DNA from: Calamus simplicifolius
Lineage: Eukaryota > Streptophyta > Magnoliopsida > Arecales > Arecaceae
Reading direction: 5' to 3'
Assembly (NCBI GenBank): GCA_900491605.1
Contig: UESW01000083.1
Span: 1 to 64,000 of the forward strand
Length of the DNA: 64,000 nt
The translations under genes and the position numbers were made by a program. This document shows positions 35,871 to 45,704 of this stretch, in pieces. The first letter of the stretch is position 1. Each line of letters starts with the position of its first letter. Under the pieces are notes generated by a model. It had not been told where the DNA came from, did no database searches, and saw nothing but the letters and a program-made list of their open reading frames with translations.

Positions 35871-37561
35871 ATGGTGCCGCCGTCGAATGCCATTCCGGTG
35901 AGCTCGGATGGGAGAAAGGAGGGAGGAAAGATAGGGAATCACTTGCTGGGCAGTCGGTTTGAGTGGGTGTCTTCGTCTCCTTCTCCGGCGACTGTTTCCG
36001 AGCTTGTTCGTCTTTTTCGGATGTTGTCCAGGCCCCTATCCAGGCATTGGAGGTCGAAATCTTTGAGTGGGGATCCAAGGCTGTAATCGCTCGGAGCTTA
36101 TCGCGATGGATTCCGCCTGAAGCCATCGTTCGGGAGCTTTGACGCGCTGGAGTTGCCGGCTTGATAGAGCCGATCAGCTTGGCCCACCGTCATGTTCTGC
36201 TCAGGTTCTCTGATCCAACAGCGAAATTGATGGTGCTCGGAAATCCCTGGGTTGTAAATGGGCAGGTCATAGCAATTGAGGACTGGAAGCCTGAATTCAT
36301 CCCATCGGAATCGTCGTTGTCCTTTGCTCTTCTGTGGATACGGCTGTCGTCTCTCCCTATGAAATTCTGGACTGAGACCATGTTGAGCTCCATCCTTGCT
36401 GTTGCCGGAAGGTTTGTCTTCCTTGATTCGGCAACCAAGGAGAAGAAGCGTGGCGGTTATGCCCGTGCCTGCATCCAGGTGGACCTGAGGAAGCCGCTGC
36501 GGCCGGGGGTGAGGGTGCGCGATACAGGACTCCCCTTCTGGCAGCCATTTGTGTTCGAACATCTTGAAGGATTCTGCACCTTGTGCGGTGCTCTGCATCC
36601 GGCTGAGGGTTGTCCCTCTGATTCAGTGAAGACCCCTGATTCTTCTTCTCCACTGTATGGACCCTGGATGTCCGCGATCCAGCATCGGAGAACTCCCCAA
36701 CCGGCGGCTGTGGACTCAGGTTTGAAGTTCCAGAAGGCTTCTGCATCATCGTCTTCCAACGTTGTTGATGGCTAGCAATTCTCGAAGAAGACGACTCATA
36801 GGAAGTTTCAAACCTCTGGTGCGAAGGGGTCTGTGGCTAGCTCCAGTGAGCAGCTGGGCGGTTTAGGTGTTGACATGGAGGGTTCCACTCATGGGCCCCC
36901 TGCAGGAGGCTCGGGCAATCAAGCTGTGGAGGAGGGATTGCAGGCTGTGAAGGGTGCGTGCCAATCCCTGTTCACTGTGCCGGTCCAGGCCGAGAGCTAT
37001 GGGATGCCTGACAATTCTCTGAAGATTAAGCCATCCATTACTTCTGCTAATCCCTTTGCCCTCTTGGGATTTGATAAATGGGCTGGGAGGCCGAAATTTC
37101 GGAGGGAAGCTAATCCGGGGCCATTGAAGAGGGCCCGTCCGGTGGAATCACCAGATCCGAGGATTGGTCCTTTAGCCTCTAAAGGTAAAGGGAAAATCAA
37201 TGATGCTGATAAACAAGGGTTGGATCCCACTTTCACTTTTTCCGCATCGCTGAAGGTACCGAAGGAGGTCGGGGCTCTGGCTGCTCAAGGGTCCCTAGTG
37301 ACCCAAGCTTCGGATGTTCAGCCCCCAGGTGCCTGTGCTGAGGTTTCGCAGTTGCTTCCCCCGGAGCATCGTTCCCATGACGATGTTGTCTGTCTACTCA
37401 AGAAGGCCATGCAGGTTGAGGTGGACGGTGTTAATATGGACAGTCAGGTCCAGGTGACTCAGGCAGGAGGTCCTATTGATAGTAGTCCTCCTAATACTGA
37501 GATGATTGGTGATCGGTGGGCTCTCCCCGATCTAAATGAAGATTATTATATGGAATGTTAG
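35871..37561 (+). pseudogene. LINE ORF1 (DUF4283 and zf-CCHC_4 type RNA-binding protein)
   Basis: It begins ATGGTGCCGCC at 35871 and frameshifts near 36010. From 36161 it reads VLGNPWVVNGQVIAIEDWKPEF and LWIRLSSLPMKFW, the DUF4283 signature of plant L1 ORF1. It then reads ARACIQVDLRKPLRPGV..CTLCGALHPAEGC, the zinc-knuckle segment. A stop at 36774 splits off the variable C-terminal half (36833-37561). The C-terminal end overlaps the start of ORF2 by 26 nt. Confidence 0.85.
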
Positions 37562-40500
37562 AGGAGCTTTGAAACCATCGTTTTGCTCCTCTTTTGGGAG
37601 GCTCATGCAGCTTCATAAATGTGATATATGTGTTTTGCTGGAGACTCGGCTGTCAGGGCAGAGTTTGGCCCGTGTCAGGAGACAGATATCTAGATCGTAG
37701 TCTTCCTATGCTATAGAGTCTGATGGTTTATCTGGTGGCATCTTGGTCTTATGGCGTGCTGCTGACATTAGACTTGAGGGTTTTCACCAGTGCAGGCAGC
37801 AGGTGGCTATGGTTATCTCGGAGGGATCATCGACCCCCTGGCTTCTTTCTGGTATCTATGCGAGTACTGACTTCAGAGTCCGTAGTGTTCTCTGGGATGA
37901 GCTCTTGTCAGTGCTTACTCAGGTTGTTCCTTTCCTGATTGATGGGGATTTCAACTGTATTACAGGAGCCAATGAAAAAAGAGGTGGTAGGCAGTTTGTG
38001 GAGTCTTCGGGCATTTCTGAGTTCCGTTCTTTCATTGCATCTGCAAATCTTTTGGACTTGGGATTTCAAGGGGCTCAATTCACTTGGTGCAACAATCGTC
38101 ATGGGTCTGCTAGAGTGTGGGAAAGATTGGATAGGGCTTTGGCCACTGCTAAATGGCTTCAGCTTTTTCCCTCCACCACTGTCTCTCATCTGACCAGGAT
38201 CACCTCTGATCACTGCCCTATTCTTATATCTACTAATGTGGATGATCAGCGCCGAGCTCAATTTAAATTTGAGAAATTCTGGACTTCTTATCCTGCTGCC
38301 TGGTCCCTTATTTCTCAAGTTTGGCATATTCCTGTCAGAGGTAATGCCACTTATCGCATGTCTCGCCGGTTGGAACTTGCCAGGCGTAGACTGTCCAGAT
38401 GGAATCGGGAGGAGGTTGGTGACATCTTTAGACGAGTTGAGGAGGTGGAGTATGTTATTGCTTTCTTCAGGATAAGGAAGACCGTCTTGGCTATCTTCAG
38501 GACTCTGATCTGGCTACTCTTCGTTCCAGTCTTGGCCTCCACCATTCCCTTCTTCGTCAGCAAGAGACCTATTGGAGGCAACGATCCCGGATTCAGTGGA
38601 TCAAGGAAGGTGATCAGAACACTAGATTCTTTCATCAGATCACCTTAAAGCGCCGAGCGGCTAGTCGAATTCGGTGGTTTATTGATGATTCGGGGAATGT
38701 TCAGGAATCCACTCTGGGCATTTCGAACCAGCTTTTCCGGTTTTTTCGTTCTCGGTGGACTGAGCTCTCTGGGGACGGCTCCTCTGTGTGTCCAGTGGCA
38801 TCCCCCTTTAAGGTCTCGGTGGCTGAGAACGTGGCCCTTACCAGTCCGATTACTTCAGAGGAGATTCGGCTGGCCTTTTGGAACCTTGGCCCCGATAAGG
38901 CCCCTGGTCCGATGGGTTTCCTCCTCTCTTCTTTCGGCATTATTGGGCTATAGTGCGTCAGGATGTTGAGCAGGCTATTCAGCTTATTTTTATGACCAGG
39001 TCGATTCCTTTGGAGTGAATAGGACTCTTGTTACTTTGGTGCCGAAACGCCACGATGCTTCTATGCCGCACCACTTTCGGCCTATCAACCTGTGTACGAC
39101 CTTATATAAGGTGTGTGCTCGGCTTCTGGTCTCTCGGCTCAGGGTGGTGATTCCTCGTCTGATCTCTCTTGAGCAGGGGCTTTCTTGGCTGGTCGGTGTA
39201 TTTCTGATAACGTCCTGTTAACTCAAGAGGTAATGCATGATCTTCATAGAGCCCTTAGTCGCCAGTGTCTGATGGTTGTCAAGTGGACATGGAGAGAGCT
39301 TATGATAGAGTGTGTTGGGATTTTCTTTTTCGTTCTCTTCAGGAGTTTGGGTTTGATGAGATTTTTATTGCTTGGATCAGGGCTTGTGTTCATCGGCCGT
39401 CCTTCTCTATTATTATTAATGGTGGTCAGACGGACTACTTCCACTCTGCGGTGGGTCTTAGGCAGGGATGTCCCCTGTCCCTATTCTTATTTATTCTATC
39501 TGCGGATGCCTTATCTAGACCTTTTCACCAGGCCCAGCAAGCTTCTCTCCTAGATTTTTACAGTGCTGGGCCTCAAGGGCCATCGTTATCTCATTTGCTG
39601 TTTGCTGATGATTGCATATTGATGGGGAGGGCTACTACTAGCAATGCTTCTGCTTTTGCTTCAGTGATCCAGTCTTACTGTAGGGCTTCTGGTCAGAAAG
39701 TTAATAATGCTAAATCCATGATATCTTTTAGTCCGAAGACTAAAACTTCTATTCGGGAGTCTATTATGCAAATTTTGGGTATTTCCGCTCAGGCTGATCA
39801 CCTTTCTTATCTGGGGGTCCCTATTACGGGAAGGCGGCCACGCTGCTCGGATTTCACCGATCTGGAGCGCCGTGTTCGTGATCATTTGGATGGTTGGCAA
39901 GTCTCTGGGTTATCTATGATGGCCAGGCTTACCCTCATCCGATCTGTTCTCACTGCTCTTCCTCTCTATATCCTTTCTAATGCAGCTATTCCGTTATCCT
40001 GCTTAAGAAGGATGGAGAGATGGTTCAGAGATTTTCTATGAGGCTCTATGCAGGAAGGCCATGGGATTCACTTGCGAGCTTGGGATTCTGTTTGCAGGCC
40101 CTTATCGGAGGGCGGGCTTGGGATTCATTCCCTTATTATCAAAAAAGAGGCGCTGATTGCTAGGCACGCATTGAGATTCTTGCTAGATCCTGGATGCTTA
40201 TGGAGTTCGTTCATGCGTGCCAAATACGGTGATTGGTCCTCCCAGAGTCAGCCTCAGTCTATTCGTACCAGCTCTTTCTTCTGGAAAGAGGTTTGTCATC
40301 ATGCTCCAACTGTTCTTAGACGTACGTCGTGGATGATTGGTAATGGCACCTCTGTGGATACCCTTAGGGATACATGGTTGGCTGATTCCCCGTTGATTCG
40401 ATGGCCCATCTTTGTCAGTTCTGACATCCCTACTGGAATGAGAGTCTCTGACCTTATCATTCAGGATCACAACGCCTGAATGGCCCCCTTATTGACTCTT

Positions 40501-41678
40501 TATTTGGTGCGGAGCTTTCCCAGCGCATTCTCTCTATCCCTCTTTTCCATGATCACACTGCGGATATTAGATTATGGAGGAGGTCCTGCTTGACCCGTGC
40601 GCCCATCCGGGACTTCATGCAGGATTACAGATCTCAGTCGGGGTACATGATGGATGGGTCCTGGATTTGGAGGCTTCCCATCCACCCAAGAGTTTGCCTA
40701 TTCATCTGGAAGATGGCTTGGGATTGTCTTCCTACGTGTTCCCTGCTTTCTGGGAGGGGCATGGCGATCTCTCCTACCTGCCCATTATGCGGTTCTGGGG
40801 TCGAGACTGCTGACCATGCTATATTTTCCTGTGCCAGAGTGAGATCGGTATGGAAGATTGCGGGTTACAGCCTGTGGGGTGAGAATAGTGTTCAGTGCTG
40901 CACCTCCTTCCTTACGATGATTCGTCGGGACACCAGACGGAACTTTGGTCGTTCCAGCTCCTTGGCTGCCTATATTGCTTATCAGCTTTGGTTATCCCAG
41001 AATCGTCAAATTTTCTCTGATGTTTATGATCCTCCTCATCGGATTGTCAGGACTGCTCAGTCTCTCTCAGATGAGTATATTTTCCATCAGTCTGCCTTTG
41101 ACTCTGACAGCTCTATCATCTGGAGTTCCCCTGCTGCCCCTGCAGCGCACCGGCATACGGTCTTCATCTCTTGGGAACCTCTTCCACTAGGGTTTGTCAA
41201 AGTCAATTTTGATGGCAGTGTTCGTGGTCGTCTGGCGGGTTTGGCTTTTCTTATCCATGGGCCTGATGGTGCTTTGGTTGCGGCTGGCGGTTTTGGCATC
41301 CTCGACCTCTATGTACCGGCTACTGAACTGCATGCGGTGTGGGCTGGTATTTCCTATGCCATACGCAGTCTAGGTATTCACAGGCTTATTATTGAGGGTG
41401 ATTCTATTACTGTGGTGCGTTGGCTCCGCTAGGATCTGAGCGTTCCTATTCTGTCCAACCTGATGTTATGTGACATTCGGTCTATGCTTCACCAGGCTGA
41501 TACTGTTCAGACTCGACACATTTATCGGAAAGCGAATTCAGCGGCTGACTGGATTGCTGCCCGAGTTGCCCATCATTCAGGGCCGTGGTGCTGGATACCG
41601 GGTGATCCGTGCCCGCCTGTGCTTGCTCAAATTTTATATTCGGATAAATTGGGGTTGACTCAATCTAAATTGGTGTGA
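37536..41678 (+). pseudogene. LINE ORF2 (endonuclease, RT, zf-RVT, RNase H)
   Basis: It starts MKIIIWNVRGALKP at 37536. The endonuclease block spans 37536-38240, with FLIDGDFNCI, WERLDRALA and SDHCPIL containing catalytic D, N and H positions. RT is readable in shifting frames from about 38860 (GPDKAPGP) through 39050 (HFRPINLCTTLYKV) and 39265 (MERAYDRVCWDFLF), with FADDCIL (39600) as the FADD catalytic box. zf-RVT is at 40640-40840 (IWKMAWDCLPT..CPLCGSGVETADHAIFSC). RNase H is at 41185-41600 (VNFDGSVRG, TELHAVWAG, EGDSITVV, NSAADWIAA). At least six frameshifts or stops, including a TGA in place of TGG at 40039, break it. Confidence 0.9.
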
Positions 41679-41692
41679 TCATCCATTTGTAA

Positions 41693-41724
<32 letters not shown>
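41693..41724 (+). repeat. LINE poly(A) tail
   Basis: An unbroken A run of about 32 nt closes the LINE. It is followed by CG and the TSD. Confidence 0.95.
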
Positions 41725-41725
<1 letters not shown>

Positions 41726-41935
41726 GCTACCAATAAGCTAGCAAGCATGAATGCTCTAAATCTTTCACGATCGTGCCAATGTTTATGAGATCTTCTATCA
41801 TAAAGTCCGAGCTTGGTGGTGGCTTGAAAGCGAAAGGCAGCGACATGCCGCAGTAGTACGCGACTCCTCACGAACCGCAGAGTAAGCGACTTGGCACGAG
41901 AGGGAAAAAGAGGGAGGAGACCCGCTCCCCACGGA

Positions 41936-42610
41936 ATGGCGATGGATGAGCGAGAGAGGGCGGCTAGGGAATGGCTGGAGGGCACCATCGCCAAGAGCCA
42001 GACCGAGGAAGCTGGCGGCAAGGCGGTGTGGAAAGGCGGCTTCTTCGACGCCCTCTCCCTCTCAGGCCTCCGTATCTCCCTCGCCGAGGCCGGCCGAGCC
42101 CTCTGCTCCTTCCGTGTCCCGGCCCACCTCACCGTTAACCCTCTTGTTCCTCTTTTTATTTATTATTCCCCTCACCTCGTCTCCTCCGTCTCTTTCCTAA
42201 CAATATCGAAATCTCGCGCAGGATAGGGAGGGGAATTGGCAGGCGGGGGCGATCGCGACGATGATGGACGACGTGGGGGCGGCGGCCATCATGACCACGG
42301 AGGGCCTCATCAAGATCTCCGTCCAGTTCGACATCTCCTACTTCTCCCCCGCCCGCGCCAACGTACGCACGTCTTCCCTTTTGTTTTGCTACGTCTTTGT
42401 AACCCAACAACCATTTCCGATTGTTACTGTCGTCGTGATTATTCTTGGGAGCAGGAAGAGGTGGAGATCGATGCTCGGATAGTGGAGCACAAGGAGGGAA
42501 GGAGGCTGACGGCGGTGGTGGTGGAGATCCGGAAGAAGGGGAGCGGCCAGTTGGTGGCCGTGGGAAGGCAGTGGATGACTTCCAGTCGCCCCTTTCGTAG
42601 CAATATATAG
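41936..42610 (+). CDS. Hotdog-fold acyl-CoA thioesterase, ACOT13/THEM2-like
   Basis: Exons are 41936-42133, 42222-42362 and 42455-42610. Phases are all 0 and length is about 164 residues, usual for this family. The N-terminal part (ALSLSGLRISLAEAGRALCSFRVPAHLT) precedes the hotdog helix GNWQAGAIATMMDDVGAAA (70-88); then IKISVQFDISYFSPA and ARIVEHKEGRRLTAVVVEIRKK follow, with RQWMTS near the C-terminus. Family knowledge: these hydrolyse medium and long acyl-CoAs, in plants probably in mitochondria or peroxisomes; no clear targeting peptide is seen. The donor of intron 1 (ACC|GTTAAC) is weak. Q73 stands where relatives have the active-site histidine (GNLHGG or GNWHAG). The LINE tail ends about 210 bp upstream. 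Exons are GC-rich. The start at 41936 is chosen because it begins the conserved-length protein; an in-frame non-ATG extension exists upstream. Confidence 0.88.
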
Positions 42611-43473
42611 CGATTTTATTGTTATATTAGCGTCCCAGCTCTCTTATTAGTACCAGAGCGAGCTAAGCTGCTGTCCAATAACGGAGGAGTTCATGTTCTC
42701 TGACGCCCCCTTAATGGAAAATTAGAGCATGGTAAGTGTTTGTGTTTTTGCCCTTGTGATTGTAGCCTGGGTGGGATAGCGAATGATGTGGTCATCGTCT
42801 ATTGGTTGGAGACGGGCTTTTTGCTAAATTGTCTTCGTTTGATTATAATCCACCATATTTTCTTAATTAAAGGGAAAGAGTTATTGAAGGAACAATGAAG
42901 ACTATCACTGACTTTGATCTGAGTTTTGGTAGTATGTGTTGAATCTTGTTTATCTGAATCAACTCTTATTGATAACTTTTGACAAAATCATTCAAAAAAA
43001 AAAAAAAAATCCAACCAGATTACAGACCTAATACGATTTTTATTTTTTTATTTTTTTTATAAAATAAAAGCGATGACACATGCTCCATTAAATTTTGGGG
43101 CTTTGTTTGTTGATGAAAACAAAGTAATGATTAGAAGCATATGGCCAGCAACTCATGGAAGATAAGAAATAGGTATTTTCTACCTTGCTTGCAAAATTAT
43201 TCCCTACAAAGTTTTATTTAAACATTAACCATATACATTCACATTGCCTTTAGCTTCCATCATTTAAAAAAAAAAGAAGAAAAACATGCAGTAATACTGA
43301 GGAACATGCAAACAACTGAGCTGAAGAATGCACAGCATAGAGAATCAGAAGGGAAGGTTCTTGATCTGCACCTGAAATGGTTAATCCTGCTCCGAACTCT
43401 TCGATTCTTGCAGTCTACCTTACGGTCATCAACAAGGAGAGCAAACCTTTGTAAACATGTGCATGCTCCTTTT
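42611..43473. other. 3' UTR of the thioesterase gene and intergenic DNA
   Basis: A T-rich tail follows the stop codon, and an A-run near 42994-43009 may be the retro-type tail of an old insertion. No gene is supported. Confidence 0.4.
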
Positions 43474-43827
43474 CCAGGGGGAGCTTCTAAATACGCCGCA
43501 AAAATTACTCTACATGCCCACAAGGAAATTCTTTTGCTCAGGAGCCCTCTATGCCACTTAAAAAAAAAAAAGGCATATTTATTCTCTAAAATATTTAAAC
43601 CAAAATATCCCTTCTTGCTCAGTAGCCCCCTCCCCTGCCCTTCCCCTTTCCTGCCTCACTTCGATCAAAACACGTCAGATCCGACCATTTGAAGCTTGAT
43701 TGAAGAGATTTTAACCTATAATCGAGCAATGGATAAGCAACTAGCAATTTTAGAAGGTTCTACAATCGCAAAGGTTGGTTTATATCCCCATCTCGAAATT
43801 TTTTTTTTCTCATTCGTGAGTTGATCG

Positions 43828-43943
43828 GCCCTGTGTGGTCGAACATATCAAATATGTTCGGCCCTGGTGGGCCGAAGAAATCTTCTGTTCGGCCCTATTG
43901 GCGAACAGAGAGTCTCTGTTCGGCCAGGGCCGAACAGAGACTC
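43828..43943. repeat. Hairpin-forming GTTCGGCCCT repeats
   Basis: At least four variants of TTCGGCCCTRNTGG(G)CGAACA occur within about 115 bp. The last forms a perfect palindrome with 16-bp arms (43910-43925 and 43928-43943) around a 2-nt centre. A second inverted pair, GAACATAT..ATATGTTC, lies at about 43841-43859. Confidence 0.9.
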
Positions 43944-44184
43944 GGCTAAATAGGAGGAGGATGAAGGGGAGGGATAGTTTAGGTATTTTTTAATTTAGGG
44001 GGCTACTGAGTAATTTTGGGAGGCTATTGAGTAAAAAAAAGATAAATGGGGGGCTGGAAAAATTACGGGCCAAATAGAATTTCCCACCCACACTTAACCA
44101 AAAAACAAAATACCCAGTTTACCCAATAAACAATGGCCCTTTTGCCCCTGCAATTTCTCTCCATACCCATCCAAACAAAAAAAA

Positions 44185-44290
44185 CCCGGCCCCTCCTCTC
44201 TCCCCAACGTTTCAACTGAACAAAACTTCCTCTGGCGGCAGCAATGGCGGCCCATCAGCCTCCCTCCTCGCCCGGTGAGTCCCTCTCTCC
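44185..44290 (+). other. Possible captured 5' UTR and first-exon fragment
   Basis: A GC-rich leader-like stretch leads to GGCAGCAATGGCGGCCC (ATG at 44244), ten codons (MAAHQPPSSP) and a strong donor CCCG|GTGAGTCC. No downstream exon of a gene is recognisable, so this may be a captured host fragment inside a transposon. The composition contrast with its AT-rich surroundings is the main support. Confidence 0.3.
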
Positions 44291-45004
44291 TCGCCCTTCG
44301 CCTTCCTTCCTCTTCCTCGCCCTCGCCTCCCTCACCTCTCGCTCTGTTCATGAGGGTCGAGAAGTGCCGCTTACCACTGCTGTGCCATGCCAATGCCGGA
44401 AAAGGAGAAGGAGAAGGGAAAAGGAAAGAAGAAGGGTTTGCAACAATGTCGGGTGGGTGGTGTGAGAGAGGGGGTGCAGAGAAAAAAAAAAGGAAGAGGG
44501 TTTTAAGGGGTAGTTTAGAAATTTTATTTTTTTAGGGAAGCTCTATTTGCATAGCAAAAATTGCTCTCTACACCTAATTTTTTAAAAAAAATTAATTTTC
44601 TAAACTACCCTTGAAACCTTCGAGAAAGGCGCCGGATTGATTGAGGAAGGAGGGGTGGATCGATCGGAGAAGGGAGGGAAAGCGAGAGGAATGCCGGAGT
44701 GAATGGGAAAAGAAGAGCTTGCCGAAGCAAATGGAAAAGGAGGTTCCGTCGGAGCCAATGGAAAAGAGAAGGGCTACCAGAGTAAACGAAGGGGGTTTCA
44801 TCGGAGCGAGCGAACAGGAAAAGGGAGGCAATTTTTGCGTGCAAATAGAAAAGGGGGCAGGGTGGTGGGGTGGGGTTGTATTTAGAAGCTCCCTTTTCCA
44901 GGTTGCCCTTGTTCTATTGGTAAGAGCATGGGTGTAGGTTCTTGATCAAGGGTGTTAATTTAGACATGCTCTCAAACTCAGTATGAAATTAATTGGTTTG
45001 AATT

Positions 45005-45696
45005 AGGGGTGCAATTTAGGTCGGTTCAATCTGAACCTGGCCCGCCAAACTCGATTTACAGTAGTGTTTAAACTCATGTTTGTCAACCCAAACCCGAAAG
45101 ATCAATTTAACCCAACCCAATTTGCAATTATCCGGGTTAGGGTTGACCGCAATCCGAACCCGAGATAACCGAACCGAGAGTTACCCGAATGGGGGTAGCT
45201 TATCGGCACTAGATTTTTGGGCGTTGAAGGCGCCAATCGGATCGGACGAATGGCAACTTGAGGGCGAGGAGGGCAAGGCCGTCAATCACAGGCGAGGAAA
45301 AGGATAAATATAAAGGCGGACCATCCCACATTTCGTTTCACTTTCGCTCCTCCTCTTATTTGTTTATGACACCTCCTCCTCTTCTTTGTTTCAAGTAAGA
45401 CTTTTTTTTTAATACAATGTTAAAGCCCCGAGTCCAGCTATGCATTCGGCAAGGATTTTGTTTTTTCATCTTTGGGATCCATAATTTGATGTTTATTTAC
45501 TTTGAAAAAGTATTTTATTTTATTTTTCTCATCAACCCAAATTTCAACCCGAAGCTCAACCCGAACCTGATTTTTAAAAATAGGGTTAGGGTTGAGGTTT
45601 TCAAATAGGATTAGGGTTAGGGTTGATATTTTATAAATAGGTTAGGGTTAGGGTTGAGAAAAACCCGAGTTTCATGAGCCCGAGTTGCACCCCTAC
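45005..45696. mobile_element. hAT-like non-autonomous element (about 690 bp)
   Basis: The ends AGGGGTGCAATTTAGG and ..GAGTTGCACCCCTAC are inverted. TTTGAATT occurs at 44997-45004 and 45697-45704, and TTGAATTA also fits, so the TSD is 8-9 bp as in hAT elements. The inside holds many CCCGAACC/GGGTTAGGGTTGA motifs. A GC-rich central part (45215-45375) has a TATA-like ATAAATATAAAGG. No transposase is present. Confidence 0.75.
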
Positions 45697-45704
45697 TTTG
45701 AATT

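Larger units (their letters stand above)
35710..41724 (+). mobile_element. L1-type LINE, nearly full length, with poly(A) tail
   Basis: The order is ORF1, apurinic endonuclease, reverse transcriptase, zf-RVT, RNase H, and a poly(A) of about 32 residues (41693-41724). CTACCAAT occurs immediately before (35702-35709) and 2 bp after the tail (41727-41734), a target duplication that extends to 13 bp if one mismatch is allowed (AAACRCTACCAAT). The presence of an RNase H and a zf-RVT domain is typical of plant L1 elements. Multiple frameshifts and stops inactivate it. Confidence 0.93.
43474..44902. repeat. Inverted-repeat-bounded region, probably nested non-autonomous DNA transposons
   Basis: CCAGGGGGAGCTTCTAAATAC at 43474-43494 is matched in inverse by GTATTTAGAAGCTCCCTTTT at 44878-44897. 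A second inverted pair lies inside: CTCAGTAGCCCCCTCCCC (about 43618) against GGGGGCTACTGAGTAATTTT (about 44000). Between them is a hairpin block (43828-43943) and a GC-rich segment that looks like a captured gene start (about 44185-44290). This layout resembles Mutator-like or Pack-MULE elements, but no TSD was established. Confidence 0.45.

Noticed and set aside
44911..44960. tRNA-like stretch (GTTCTATTGGTAAGAGCATGGG)
   Set aside because: The A-box-like part is fair but no acceptable B box follows; at best a decayed SINE fragment.
45590..45665. Interstitial telomere repeat
   Set aside because: Motifs are GGGTTAGGGTTGAGG-like, not runs of TTTAGGG; they lie inside a hAT-like element.
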